Shown: one piece after another, positions 9,002-18,576 of the stretch
Position numbering within the stretch: the first letter of the stretch is position 1
How the letters are laid out: every line of letters begins with the position of its first letter
Source: Erythrobacter sp. YT30
GTDB lineage: Bacteria; Pseudomonadota; Alphaproteobacteria; Sphingomonadales; Sphingomonadaceae
DNA length: 64,000 bases
NCBI RefSeq assembly: GCF_001542875.1
Contig: NZ_LMAF01000001.1
Span: 372,001-436,000, forward strand
Reading direction: 5' to 3'
The notes under the pieces: model-generated
What the model was told of the DNA's origin: nothing
Database searches by the model: none
What the model saw: the letters and a program-made list of their open reading frames with translations, nothing else
Translations under genes and position numbers: made by a program

Positions 9002-9993
9002 GCCGGCCTCCCTGCCATGGATCCGTCCTGAGTTTTGTTTGCGACGTTATCATCATTGGACTTGTTGAAGTAACCGTATCGCCAAAGCAGGGGAGCAGCA
9101 AGGAACGAGAAAAGCCGCTGTTTCGCGCGCGGCATCTTGGATTTCCAGCCAATGTCCTTGTTGATGCGGATTTCGTCTTTCATCCGGTGGCGGCTTCCTG
9201 CAACCTGGTGCCCCGGCTTCATGACGTCAGCTCCGTATTCGGGTAAAACGTACTCTTCACCCACAAGAGCCATGATACGCTTTACCGTCGCCTCTGGATC
9301 GGCGACGAAATCTTCATATCGCACGCGAATGCTGCGCTTTTTGGGCAGACGCCAACGCATGATTTCGGCACCCATGTTGACGACAAACCAGCGCGCTGCA
9401 GTGAACCACAAAGGCTTGGGTTTGAGCTCTTTCTGGATGCCTTCTTCTACCTTGATGCTGTAGGGCTTCATCATCGACCACGCGACGCCGCGACCATCTC
9501 GGACGACGTGAACGAGATAGATCTCGATGTTTGGATTGGAATGAATGCTTGATGCACGTCCGGGCAGCTTTGAGCTGTCAAGGATGATGTTTGTGCCCGA
9601 TTGTGCGGCAATTTCGCTAAAGAGCGAGCCTGTCAGCCGCTCAAAATCCGATACATCCCGGCTCGGGATTAACTTCGCGAACGATCGCTTTGGGTTGAAA
9701 AGCGATTCAGAGCGATCAAGCAGAGCGCCATATTGGGAGACCGACGTGTCAGCATTGTTCGCTTTCCATCGCTCGACCACCGGCCCCCAGAAATCGCAGT
9801 CTGAAACGGTCTTCCGGCACGCACAATATTCGTCATTTTCCCAGACATGGCGCGATAGAGCGGTGATCTCACCTGCCGCAAACACGCTTTTCTGCTGGCC
9901 CACCGCGATGTCGAGCAGGGTCGTGCCGCTGCGGCCATAACCTGCGACATAGATCAGCTTCAGAGGCTCTCTTTTGGTCTCCTGGCTGGGCAT
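8998..9993 (-). CDS. PAPS-dependent sulfotransferase (second of four)
   Basis: Sulfotransferase with the phosphosulfate loop YVAGYGRSGTTLLD close to the N-terminus and a 3'-phosphate-binding strand/loop IYLVHVVRDGRGVAWSMM. It is the first gene of the minus-strand operon: its TGA overlaps the GTG start of the lyase-like gene by 4 nt. An in-frame start exists at 10095, but the first 34 residues it adds look non-conserved. The ATG at 9993 (MPSQETKREPLK...) places the P-loop-like motif where the family normally has it, giving 331 aa. It is only distantly similar to the paralogous pair at 3672 and 23083, so it probably sulfates a different position or sugar. The start choice is moderately certain. 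Confidence 0.84.
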   Translation of the reverse strand: MPSQETKREPLKLIYVAGYGRSGTTLLDIAVGQQKSVFAAGEITALSRHVWENDEYCACRKTVSDCDFWGPVVERWKANNADTSVSQYGALLDRSESLFNPKRSFAKLIPSRDVSDFERLTGSLFSEIAAQSGTNIILDSSKLPGRASSIHSNPNIEIYLVHVVRDGRGVAWSMMKPYSIKVEEGIQKELKPKPLWFTAARWFVVNMGAEIMRWRLPKKRSIRVRYEDFVADPEATVKRIMALVGEEYVLPEYGADVMKPGHQVAGSRHRMKDEIRINKDIGWKSKMPRAKQRLFSFLAAPLLWRYGYFNKSNDDNVANKTQDGSMAGRPA

Positions 9994-10187
9994 TAAGGGC
10001 AAATTCCTGATCTGAACGCAAAGAAAAGCGGGCTTGTAAAATCCTATATTAGTGCCACCGCCCGCAAGGTATCTTTGGTATATCCCAGTGACCAATAACT
10101 GCTACGAAGTGATAGCCACAATGCGCAAGCTATCGTCCTTCTACGCAATTGTAAGAGGACGGCCATCGGGGCAATTTAGTAACAACC

Positions 10188-11534
10188 ATGGCTACCCAAC
10201 AGACTTACGATCCGAACGATAGCGGGGAAACCACGCCCGACACGCAAAGTGGTGCAGGCGGGTTCGCTCCCGATCCCGTCTATGGGGTCGATCGTGTCGG
10301 CTATTCCAATGCCGGGTCGCAAACGCGTTTTACCCGGCTTGTTCTGTTCATCGCCGTTTTCCTCTGTGGGTGGAGCGTCTTGAGGGTTGGCGATATCAAC
10401 CTAACACTGAGCGATATTGGCATCACTTTTGTGGTATGCGCCATGCTCCTGCGAGGCGAGTTGAATACTCGCCCATTTGGATCAATGACAGTGTTTTGGA
10501 TTTCAGGTCTCGCACTTATGTTGGCAGGCCTGCTGCTGAGCACAATTGTGAATGGCGAGATGACGCGCTGGTTGATTGTGGCCGCGCAATACCTCTTTGC
10601 TTTCCTGCTCGTGCCGATGGTTTTAATGGGACAGCAAATCACAGTCACACAGCGACTGCCTGCGCTATTCGTGTTTGGCATCGTCGTCTCGCAAATGATT
10701 GGCGTTACGGCGAGCCTGCTGTTCGATCACACGGAAACGCTTGATCTGATGGGTGATGGGTTCCTCACCGGCAATGGCCGTGTCGGCGCGATGACGGGCG
10801 AGCCCAATCCCAATGGAGCGATGGTAGCCTTTGCGTTTCCGATGCTGCTTTACTGCATGCGAAACCGAACCATTCCGACAGGGCTCGGATTGATATGCGC
10901 TCTGATCCTCGCATGGGGTTTGCTGGCAAGCGGATCGTTTACAGGGTTCGCGGCTGCGGTGATTGCGACCGGCGTTTATCTAGTTTTTTCCGGATTCAAT
11001 CAATTTGCGAAGTTTGCGATGGCTGGGGTGGTCGGTCTCTTCCTGTTCGTCGCATCAGGCGCGCCGCTTCCCGAAGCGTTCGAAACTCGCGTGGTAGGCG
11101 CACTAACCTCCGGTGACCTTAACGAGGCGGGTACCTATACTGACAGAGCTGATCTCATCTCCGAAGCTTGGCAGATGGCGGATAACAATGTGCTGGTCGG
11201 GCTGGGCGTCGATCAATATCGTAATGTGAGCGCGAAAGGCTCACCCGTGCACGAACTCCATCTTCTCATCTGGAATGAAGGCGGAGTGGTTGCTTTCGTC
11301 GGGCTTTTGCTGCTGCTTTTGATGCTGATCGCGGGATCAATGCGAGCATTATCCGAAAGCCGGATCGAAGGAGCGATGATTCTCGCTGTCGTATCCGTCT
11401 TCATGGTCTACACATTTTCGATCCCACACATGTATTCGCGGCAGTGGATCATGCCGGTTCTGCTGGCGATGAGCACGTATTTCGCAATCCGCCCAAGCTT
11501 TGATGCGGTTTACCGACCATGGCAGCGAACATGA
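10188..11534 (+). CDS. O-antigen polymerase/ligase-family membrane protein (Wzy-like)
   Basis: Polytopic inner-membrane protein with about ten or more hydrophobic helices after a roughly 45-residue polar N-terminus. A large soluble loop (about 250-345) includes GTYTDRADLISEAWQMADNNVLVGLGVDQYRN and EL..H.LLIWNEGG, the signature region of the Wzy_C/O-antigen ligase superfamily. The probable role is polymerising undecaprenyl-linked repeat units in the periplasm. The next gene, a flippase, starts inside its 3' end (16-nt overlap), so the two are co-translated. Ligase activity is an alternative that sequence alone cannot exclude; position between a Wzc-type regulator and a Wzx-type flippase favours polymerase. 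The 195 nt before it are a divergent promoter region shared with the minus-strand operon. Confidence 0.83.
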   Translation: MATQQTYDPNDSGETTPDTQSGAGGFAPDPVYGVDRVGYSNAGSQTRFTRLVLFIAVFLCGWSVLRVGDINLTLSDIGITFVVCAMLLRGELNTRPFGSMTVFWISGLALMLAGLLLSTIVNGEMTRWLIVAAQYLFAFLLVPMVLMGQQITVTQRLPALFVFGIVVSQMIGVTASLLFDHTETLDLMGDGFLTGNGRVGAMTGEPNPNGAMVAFAFPMLLYCMRNRTIPTGLGLICALILAWGLLASGSFTGFAAAVIATGVYLVFSGFNQFAKFAMAGVVGLFLFVASGAPLPEAFETRVVGALTSGDLNEAGTYTDRADLISEAWQMADNNVLVGLGVDQYRNVSAKGSPVHELHLLIWNEGGVVAFVGLLLLLLMLIAGSMRALSESRIEGAMILAVVSVFMVYTFSIPHMYSRQWIMPVLLAMSTYFAIRPSFDAVYRPWQRT

Positions 11535-12886
11535 TGGCCGGAAGCTTTCAGCAGAGAATTAACGGCTTGATCGCCAATGACATGCTGCGTTCGCGCCTTG
11601 GCAGCATAGCGCATCTGTTGACGGGCAGTGTTGCGGTCGCTGCGCTCATGTTGGTGAGCACGGTAATTGCCGCGCGTGCATTGGGGCCGGCAGCCTACGG
11701 GGTATTGGCCATAGTTCTAACCATTGGGCGCATATGTGAGCGTCTGCTGCGGTTTGAAAGCTGGCAGCCGCTTATCCGCTTTGGAACTCAGGAAGAAGTT
11801 GAGGGCAACCCTCAGCTAATGGCGCAATTGTTCCTATTCGGTCTTCTGCTCGACGTTGGATGCGCGTTGCTGGCGGCAGCCGTAATGCTTGGGGCCGGAT
11901 ATTTGCTGCTCGAGCATGTTGGACTTCAGAGCGAAGATTTTTACCTCCTTGCCATCTTTGCGCCTGCTATCGCGTTCAACATCAGAGGTGTGCCGACGGC
12001 CGCATTGCGCATGGCTGGTCAGTTCAAACGGCTCGCTTACTTCAAACTTTTTTCAGCGGTCCTTCGCATCATCATGGCTGGCGCTGCCTATCTCGCAGGT
12101 GCCAATATCGCGACATTCCTTGCGATCTGGATGGCCGCGCAGTTGATCGATACGGCGATTTTTGCATGGCTCGCAAAACTCGCATTGGAAAAGATGGGCG
12201 TTGCCAACCCTTTCAAAGCAGGTGTTGACGGGATGACCGGGCGTTTTCCTGGTTTCATGGGATTTGCCTGGTCGACCAATGCGTCAAGCGCATTGCGAAC
12301 CCTGACACAGGAAGCCGATACCTTGCTGGTGGCAGCACTTGCCGGGCCATCGGGAGCCGGCTTTTACCATATCGCCAAACGCTTTGCGAAAGTCGCGCAG
12401 CAAGTTGGGCAGCATGTACAGGCGGTGATCTATCCAGATTTGTCGCGGATGTGGGCACGCAAGCAGTTTACCAATGTACGCGCGATCAAGTTCAAGGTCC
12501 AAGCCGCTTTGGGCGCGATCGCTCTGGCGCTGATCGCGGGCACCTGGCTGGTCGGAAAGCCATTGGTCCAATGGACATTCGGCGCCGATTTTGAACTCGT
12601 TTTTCCATTGCTTCTGACGCAGTTGGTAGCCGTGATGTTTATCATGATCGGCGCGCCTTCGCGTTCGACCATGTTGGCCATGAACCGCCCGACCGTGGTG
12701 CTTGGCATCGCTGTTGCTGCGACCATCACGTTCTTCGCCGTGGCTTTGACGGCTTTGCCGGTATACGGCGCGATCGGAGCAAACTATGCCCATATCGCGT
12801 TCTCGGCGCTGACGGTCGTTGCGCTCGAGATTGCATTCCGGATCAGCTATTCCGCACCGCGCGACGATGAAGTGAGAGCGATATGA
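11519..12886 (+). CDS. Polysaccharide flippase (Wzx/MATE-like)
   Basis: Integral membrane protein of the polysaccharide biosynthesis/Wzx superfamily, expected to move the lipid-linked repeat unit across the inner membrane. About 12 hydrophobic segments are visible, beginning with HLLTGSVAVAALMLVSTVIAARALGPAAYG, a typical first-helix pattern where an ALGPxxYG turn follows helix 1. Later segments (GPSGAGFYHIAKRFAKVAQQVGQ) match the usual mid-protein loop. Length 455 aa. It overlaps the Wzy-like gene by 16 nt and the next glycosyltransferase by 4 nt. An alternative start is ATG 11531. Confidence 0.87.
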   Translation: MAANMMAGSFQQRINGLIANDMLRSRLGSIAHLLTGSVAVAALMLVSTVIAARALGPAAYGVLAIVLTIGRICERLLRFESWQPLIRFGTQEEVEGNPQLMAQLFLFGLLLDVGCALLAAAVMLGAGYLLLEHVGLQSEDFYLLAIFAPAIAFNIRGVPTAALRMAGQFKRLAYFKLFSAVLRIIMAGAAYLAGANIATFLAIWMAAQLIDTAIFAWLAKLALEKMGVANPFKAGVDGMTGRFPGFMGFAWSTNASSALRTLTQEADTLLVAALAGPSGAGFYHIAKRFAKVAQQVGQHVQAVIYPDLSRMWARKQFTNVRAIKFKVQAALGAIALALIAGTWLVGKPLVQWTFGADFELVFPLLLTQLVAVMFIMIGAPSRSTMLAMNRPTVVLGIAVAATITFFAVALTALPVYGAIGANYAHIAFSALTVVALEIAFRISYSAPRDDEVRAI

Positions 12887-14049
12887 ATGATCTCTCGCGC
12901 CAGAATTTCGAACACGAAGTGGGCGAAGCGAATATGCCGCGGCGGATCACTTTCGTCCTACCTGGGCTGCGCGCGGGGGGCTCAGAGCATGTGGTCACCT
13001 TCGTCGCTGGACAATTAGTGGAACGCGGCCATAGCGTTGAGATTGTGACTTTCGAGGACGGCAAAGAGCCGCCTTATTATACGCCTGATCCACGTATTGA
13101 GCTCTCCTATCTGGCGCGTCCGGTTCAAAAGCTCGCAAAGCTGAACGCTTTGAAAGAGGTGATCTTCCGCACCGCTGATCTGCGCGGTCACTTCGAGCAA
13201 TCAAAGCCTGACCTCATCATCAGCTTTCTCACGCGCACCAATGTCCAAACGCTTCTTGCGGCAAGGGAATTGGCAATTCCTGTCGTCGTTTCGGAGCGTA
13301 ACAATCCGGTTCAGCAAGATCCCGGAGCAGTTTGGCGGTGGTTGCGGCGTCAAACCTATCCGATGGCAACAGGTCTCGTCACCATGACGCGCGGTGCGAT
13401 GGAATGTTTCCCGCCAAAGATGCGCAAAAGATCCTGGATTATTCCCAACATGGCTGCATGGGGCGATGCGGTCGCTTCGCCAGATACACGCGAGGATAAG
13501 GTACTCACAGCAGTAGGCAGACTGACTGATCAAAAAGGCTTCGACATGCTGCTTGAGGCTTTTGTGGAAGCTGCGCCGAAGCATCCCGATTGGATTCTGC
13601 GGATATGGGGCGAGGGGCCGGATCGCGATTCTCTGGAGCGTTTGCGCGGCAAGCTTGGCCTTGAAGATCGTGTGGAGATGCCCGGAGTGACAGACAATCC
13701 CGGAGACTGGATCGAATGCGCAGACGCTTTTGTTCTGAGCTCGCGATATGAAGGCTGGGGGCTTGTACTCGGCGAGGCTATGGCTGCCGGGCTGCCCTGC
13801 ATTTCCTTCGACTGCGATTTTGGCCCCGAAGACATGATCACTGATGGTGATGATGGGTTGCTCGTTCCTGCGAATGACAAAGTGGCATTGGCCGAGGGTT
13901 TAGACCGATTGATGGGCGATGCGACATTGCGTGCTTCTCTCGGCGATAGGGCGAGAGAAACAAGCCAGAGATTTGTGCCCGAGGCGATCGGCCAACAGTG
14001 GACCGACCTGATTGAGAGCCTCCTCCAAGAGACGGCACCAAGAATTTAG
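12883..14049 (+). CDS. Glycosyltransferase family 4 protein
   Basis: GT-B glycosyltransferase with the N-terminal FVLPGLRAGGSEHVVTFVAGQL pattern (Gly-rich loop of the acceptor domain), a central LTAVGRLTDQKGFDMLLEAF strand-turn-helix, and the donor-site segment SSRYEGWGLVLGEAMAAGLPCISFDC with the E-x7-E motif. Length 388 aa. Its start overlaps the flippase stop by 4 nt (ATGA), and a sulfotransferase gene begins 9 nt after its stop. It closely resembles the protein at 24423-25583 (shared GLGAGGSER-like loop, PVVVSERNNP / PVIISERNNP, SFLTRTNVQ / SFLTKANVM), so these two may be duplicates adding similar linkages. Confidence 0.9.
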   Translation: MNDLSRQNFEHEVGEANMPRRITFVLPGLRAGGSEHVVTFVAGQLVERGHSVEIVTFEDGKEPPYYTPDPRIELSYLARPVQKLAKLNALKEVIFRTADLRGHFEQSKPDLIISFLTRTNVQTLLAARELAIPVVVSERNNPVQQDPGAVWRWLRRQTYPMATGLVTMTRGAMECFPPKMRKRSWIIPNMAAWGDAVASPDTREDKVLTAVGRLTDQKGFDMLLEAFVEAAPKHPDWILRIWGEGPDRDSLERLRGKLGLEDRVEMPGVTDNPGDWIECADAFVLSSRYEGWGLVLGEAMAAGLPCISFDCDFGPEDMITDGDDGLLVPANDKVALAEGLDRLMGDATLRASLGDRARETSQRFVPEAIGQQWTDLIESLLQETAPRI

Positions 14050-14058
14050 CGGAGTTCG

Positions 14059-14913
14059 ATGAAGATGATTGCCGCCCTCAAAGCGAGAGTGCTCGATTTC
14101 AAACGCACCAATCACGACGCGCGTCTGCAGACCATGCTGAACGTCGTTGACGCCTATTTTGTGTCCTACCCCAAAAGCGGTCGGACATGGCTGCGCTATC
14201 TCCTCTCGCTCTATCTCGCGCGCACCTATGATCTGGGATTTGAGCCTGATCTACGATCGACTTTCAAAGTGCTTCCCAATTTTGATCTCGATATGGAGCG
14301 GGGCCTTCCATCTACAGAGGCGCTCGCAACCAAAAACCTGCCGTTGATCGCCGTGAGCCACCGCGATTATCGCGCTGATTTGTTCGCGGGCAAGAAGACG
14401 GTGATGCTGGTACGCGATCCGCGCGATGTGCTGGTTTCGTCTTATTTCCACCAGACCAAGCACAAGCACCGTTTCGAAGGTGATATTGCCGCTTTTCTCG
14501 AAGACGAAACCTATGGCGCAGTAGCAATTGCCGAATACCACAATGGATGGGCGGCAGGCCTCGTTAACAGGGAAGCGCTTACCACCAGTTACGAGGAATT
14601 GAGCGAAGACACACATGGCGTCGTCCGCAGCATCCTGCACTTCCTAGGCATTGCGGTGGATGAAGTTGCGCTTGATGACGCCGTGGCGAAGGCTCAATTC
14701 GACAAAATGCGCAAGAAAGAGAAGAAGACCGGCATTCCTGGCCATGAATACAATCGCGAAGATTCAGACGCCTCTCGCGTGCGGCGGGGCAAGGTCGCTG
14801 GGTACACTGACTACCTTGGCCCTGCAGAAGATGCGAGGATGCAGGAACTGTTCGATCAACACCTGACGCCTGAGGCAAAGGCGCTTTATTCGCCCACAGG
14901 GTTTATCGCTTGA
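14059..14913 (+). CDS. PAPS-dependent sulfotransferase (third of four)
   Basis: Sulfotransferase domain with the phosphosulfate loop FVSYPKSGRTWLRYLL and the 3'-phosphate segment VMLVRDPRDVLVSSYFH, a pattern closer to the classical Sulfotransfer_1 family than the other three copies. The C-terminal part has the RRGKVAGYTDYLGPAEDARM region, resembling the conserved RKG..G-W motif that closes over the cofactor. Length 284 aa, no signal peptide, so cytosolic. It sits between two glycosyltransferase genes, so it probably modifies a sugar before or during repeat-unit assembly. The acceptor is unknown. Confidence 0.87.
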   Translation: MKMIAALKARVLDFKRTNHDARLQTMLNVVDAYFVSYPKSGRTWLRYLLSLYLARTYDLGFEPDLRSTFKVLPNFDLDMERGLPSTEALATKNLPLIAVSHRDYRADLFAGKKTVMLVRDPRDVLVSSYFHQTKHKHRFEGDIAAFLEDETYGAVAIAEYHNGWAAGLVNREALTTSYEELSEDTHGVVRSILHFLGIAVDEVALDDAVAKAQFDKMRKKEKKTGIPGHEYNREDSDASRVRRGKVAGYTDYLGPAEDARMQELFDQHLTPEAKALYSPTGFIA

Positions 14914-14949
14914 GCCTCCGCTAGGCTGGCAAAACGCATCGGGGGCAAT

Positions 14950-16038
14950 GTGAAGATTTGTTCGATCACCAACAGCCTAACCTCAGGCGGGGCTGAAGTC
15001 CTTGTGACGGGCCTCTCTGCAGAATTTGCACGCTCAGGTGATCAGTCTCTCGTGTTGGCGCTTTGTGACGCGGAAAGCGTTGGAAATTCAGCAGAAACCG
15101 AAAAACGAATGATCGCAGAAATTGAGGGTGCAGGGGGGGCATTCCTCTCTCTGGGCCTTTCTGCCAAGCGCAGCCCGTTTGAAGGCGCTTCTGCCATGCG
15201 CAAAGCGCTGAAAAGCTTCGCGCCAGATGTTGTTCATGCGCACACAGTCCGCGCCCTCCCAATGTTGACACTGGGCCGGATCAAAGCACCCCGCGTGCTT
15301 ACCCATCATAACACGCGCCTGCCGTTCTCGCCGAAGATGTTTCCGCTGTTTGACAGGATGACCGATACATATGTGTCCATTGGCGCGGATGTAGAGGAAG
15401 TCCTTGGCCAGTACGTCAACAAACCGATTGTGCGCATCCCCAACGCAGCCGGGCGATCCTTCGCACAAGGGACAACCCGTTCGGCACCATCGGATCAACC
15501 ATATATCCTCTCGGTCGGTACTATCAGTGAGCAGAAGAATTATCCGCTGCTGATCGACACCGCTAAAGCCCTGAGAGCGAGCAATCCAGATCATCCTTTG
15601 CCCAGGTTTCAGATCGCAGGCGGAGGAGCGGATCTCGATGCTCTCCGAACGCGGGTGACCGACGAGGGCCTCGTCGACGTTGTCGAATTTCTTGGCGAGC
15701 GTTCTGACGTGCCGGATCTCATGAAAGCGAGTGACCTTTATCTTAACGTGTCGCTCTACGAAGGCATGCCCATCACACTCCTTGAAGCCATGGCATCGGG
15801 TCTTCCGATCGTGGCGACCGATGTGCCAGGCAATTGCGAATTGGTGGCGGACGACGTCAATGGATTAAAGGCACCATTGGGCGACCCTCAAGCCATAGCT
15901 GCGCGCATCACCGAAATCCTCTCTGACAATGCTCTTTATAGCAGGCTTTCAGCCGGTTCGATTGAGCGCAGCGGTGATTTTTCCATTGAGAATACAGCCG
16001 CTAAGCACCGCGATCTCTACGCTTCGCTGATTGGCTAA
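14950..16038 (+). CDS. Glycosyltransferase family 4 protein
   Basis: GT-B glycosyltransferase of 362 aa starting at GTG 14950 (a GGGGGC stretch lies just upstream). It shows SLTSGGAEVLVTGLSAEFA at the N-terminus, a DVVHAHTVRALPML strand, ILSVGTISEQKNYPLLIDTA in the middle, and SLYEGMPITLLEAMASGLPIVATDVPGNCE as the donor-binding E-x7-E region. It ends the plus-strand run that begins at 10188. The 130 nt after it contain a small hairpin (GGAGC/GCTCC, 16084-16098) and the leader of the tyrosine-kinase gene. The sugar specificity is not readable. Confidence 0.9.
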   Translation: MKICSITNSLTSGGAEVLVTGLSAEFARSGDQSLVLALCDAESVGNSAETEKRMIAEIEGAGGAFLSLGLSAKRSPFEGASAMRKALKSFAPDVVHAHTVRALPMLTLGRIKAPRVLTHHNTRLPFSPKMFPLFDRMTDTYVSIGADVEEVLGQYVNKPIVRIPNAAGRSFAQGTTRSAPSDQPYILSVGTISEQKNYPLLIDTAKALRASNPDHPLPRFQIAGGGADLDALRTRVTDEGLVDVVEFLGERSDVPDLMKASDLYLNVSLYEGMPITLLEAMASGLPIVATDVPGNCELVADDVNGLKAPLGDPQAIAARITEILSDNALYSRLSAGSIERSGDFSIENTAAKHRDLYASLIG

Positions 16039-16196
16039 GCTCCTAAGTAAAGACACCTTCACCTAAAGGGGTAGTCTCAAGAGGGAGCATAAAGCTCCGC
16101 AATAGCCTTTTACGTGACCGAGCCTGTTCTTGTAGTGAAGACTCGCAAATTTGCCGCGGGACGCACCCTGTGGGCGGCAATAAATGGAGAAAGCCG

Positions 16197-18548
16197 GTGA
16201 ACGATCTAGCCCTCAATCAGCCTCGGGATAATCTTCCCAGTCAACGGCGAGGGTATCTGACTCAGCAGCTGCAGCAACAGCAGCCGCAAACGCTCGCGCC
16301 TGAGCAATTCGGACTGCAGGACCTGATCCGCATTTTTGAGCGGCACAAGTTTTTGATCCTCGCAATCGTAGCAGCCGTGACGCTCGCGACGCTTGCGTGG
16401 CAATTGTTGTCGCCCAATCTCTATCAGGCTCGTGCCAACATTCAGGTTGAACTGATCGATGATACAGGCACCAACCAGGCCGACATCCTCGCTCGCAACA
16501 CCCAGCGTCTGGCGAACGAGCGCAAACTGTATCGCTCACGCAATTCCGCGCGCACTGTAGTCGAATCTCTCGCTCTTCATGAGGATCCAGCATTCCACGA
16601 AGAAATGGGCGGTGCCCCATCAGGAAGCGAATCCGATCAGATCAATAAAGCTGTCTCGACACTGCTCGAAATGACGCGCGTTGAATCGGAAGATGGCTCT
16701 GACTTGATCGAACTAACGGCAACTGCGCGATCTCCTGAAATGGCTGCCGAAATTGCTAACGCCTTCCCGGCAGCGGTGCGCGACTTGAAACGCACCCGCA
16801 GTGAAGAGCGGCGTCAGGAACTGCTCGATGATTTGGGTGCCGAGCGCGAAGAGCGCGTTGCGGTCGCGAAAGAAGCTGCTGATGCACTTGCCGAATTCCG
16901 CGTCGAAAACCGTATGCTCGTGGGTGCCGGTGGGGCAGAAGACTTGGCCCAGATCAACCGCATCGCCGCGGAAGCAGCTTCGGCGACGGCGCGGGGAGCT
17001 GGTGCTTCTGCAGCAAGCGCGGGCGTCGCAAGCGCTGCGAGCATTCGTTCGACTGCAGGCGCAACCAACGCAGCCGTTCAACAGCTTCAACGTCAGGAAG
17101 CACAGTTGGGCGCGGAACTGGCCAGCCTCACGCAAACCTATGGCGACGGTTATCCTGAAGTCGCGCGCGTTCGTGCTGAACTGCAAACGGTGCAATCCAA
17201 TCTCGCGACTGAACAGGCCGCTGCACGCCGCGCTGCGCAAGAACAGGCTAACGCTGAGAGCGCCCGCATGGCGCAACTTGCACGCGCCGATGCCGCGCGC
17301 GATCAAGCTCGCGCAGGGCAATTGCAATCAGTGGTGGCCTCACTCACTTCGAAGGCATACCAGAATGCAAGCAATACGCCGCTTCTGGAACAGCTCGAAC
17401 GCGAAGCTGTGACAAGCGCACAGGCAGTTGCCGAAGTCGCAGAGCGCATCACACGCGTTCGCTCGGAAAAGCTGGTCGAAGGTGTAACCTCAAACATCAT
17501 TTCACCAGCTACAGCCAACAACGAAGTCGTATCGCCTTCACCTCTCAAAACGACACTGATCGCACTCATCGGATCGGCCATTCTTGGCATGATTATCGCG
17601 TTCATGATCGACATGCTGGATGATCGCCTGCGCACAGTTGCTCAAATCCGCAAATTCTTCGGAATGCCGGTCTTTGCGATGCTTCCGATGTTGGATGAAG
17701 GCGTCTCTCCAAAACTGCGCGAGAGCCCGGTCTTCAAGGAACCGCAATCGATGTTCGCGGAAGTTTCCCGTTCGATGTATTCCGAAGTCCGCGCGCTTAT
17801 GCCGGTTAACCAATCGCAAAGTGTGCTCGTAACATCGCCTTTGCCGGGTGACGGGAAATCGGTTGTAGCGCTGACTTTGGCTGCGGCTGCCGTTTCAATG
17901 GGCAAACGCGCGGTGATCCTCGATCTTGATTTGCGCCGGTCGGGTATTCTCCAGATGATCCAGAAGGATATTAACGCGCCTGAACTCATGGATGTGGTGC
18001 GCGGAGAGGTTGATCTGCCAGCTCTCAATGCGCCGGAAGATCCAGCAATGGGTGATGCTGCAACAGGTGTCGATCTCGTCACGCAGCCCGATGACGAAGA
18101 AATGCTCAGCCGCTTTGCTCTTTTGAGTGCTTCTGCGCCCGTTGCCGAACCTGCTGCAGTGCTGAGTTCTTCGAAATTCCATCGTATGGTCGAAGATCTC
18201 AAATCGCGCTTTGATCTGGTGGTGGTGAACGCTCCTGCTGTGCTTGCCGTGCGCGATGCTCGTTCGATGTGTGATTACACTGACGACACGATCCTGGTTG
18301 CCCGTTGGGGTAACACCACGATCGATCAATTCCGCGCGACGCTTGAAATGCTGGGTTCCAGCAATGTCGCTGGCTGCGTCTACAATCAGGTCGACTACGC
18401 TGAACATGCGCGCCGTCGTTATGGCGACTCGGTCCAGTTCTACTACGAAGCAGCTGACTACTATGTTGGCGTGCCACGCCAGCTTTCTTTGAAAGAGAAG
18501 CTGATGCGCAAGTTTGGCTGGGGATCAGCTGACGCCGCTTCGGCCTGA
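16197..18548 (+). CDS. Wzc-like chain-length regulator fused to a BY-kinase domain, with altered Walker B
   Basis: Inner-membrane polysaccharide co-polymerase/tyrosine autokinase. I prefer GTG 16197 (GGAG 7 nt upstream) over the in-frame GTG at 16170; this gives 783 aa. The Wzz domain has a membrane helix near residues 52-72, a long periplasmic coiled coil with an Ala-rich stretch at about 255-295, and a second helix at about 451-471. The cytosolic kinase has Walker A SPLPGDGKS (547-555), Walker A' VILDLDLRR (573-581) and a C-terminal tyrosine cluster (Tyr742, 749, 750, 755, 756). The Walker B segment reads FDLVVVNAP: Asn678 (codon AAC at 18228-18230) replaces the Asp normal in BY-kinases (VxIDxPP). 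Kinase activity may therefore be reduced or lost, while the Wzz function should remain. Confidence 0.9.
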   Translation: MNDLALNQPRDNLPSQRRGYLTQQLQQQQPQTLAPEQFGLQDLIRIFERHKFLILAIVAAVTLATLAWQLLSPNLYQARANIQVELIDDTGTNQADILARNTQRLANERKLYRSRNSARTVVESLALHEDPAFHEEMGGAPSGSESDQINKAVSTLLEMTRVESEDGSDLIELTATARSPEMAAEIANAFPAAVRDLKRTRSEERRQELLDDLGAEREERVAVAKEAADALAEFRVENRMLVGAGGAEDLAQINRIAAEAASATARGAGASAASAGVASAASIRSTAGATNAAVQQLQRQEAQLGAELASLTQTYGDGYPEVARVRAELQTVQSNLATEQAAARRAAQEQANAESARMAQLARADAARDQARAGQLQSVVASLTSKAYQNASNTPLLEQLEREAVTSAQAVAEVAERITRVRSEKLVEGVTSNIISPATANNEVVSPSPLKTTLIALIGSAILGMIIAFMIDMLDDRLRTVAQIRKFFGMPVFAMLPMLDEGVSPKLRESPVFKEPQSMFAEVSRSMYSEVRALMPVNQSQSVLVTSPLPGDGKSVVALTLAAAAVSMGKRAVILDLDLRRSGILQMIQKDINAPELMDVVRGEVDLPALNAPEDPAMGDAATGVDLVTQPDDEEMLSRFALLSASAPVAEPAAVLSSSKFHRMVEDLKSRFDLVVVNAPAVLAVRDARSMCDYTDDTILVARWGNTTIDQFRATLEMLGSSNVAGCVYNQVDYAEHARRRYGDSVQFYYEAADYYVGVPRQLSLKEKLMRKFGWGSADAASA

Positions 18549-18576
18549 TCCAAACGCATAAGGTTTTGTTTTGACC

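Noticed and set aside
16084..16098. GGAGC/GCTCC hairpin as a terminator before the Wzc-like gene
   Set aside because: The stem is only 5 bp and no T-run follows.
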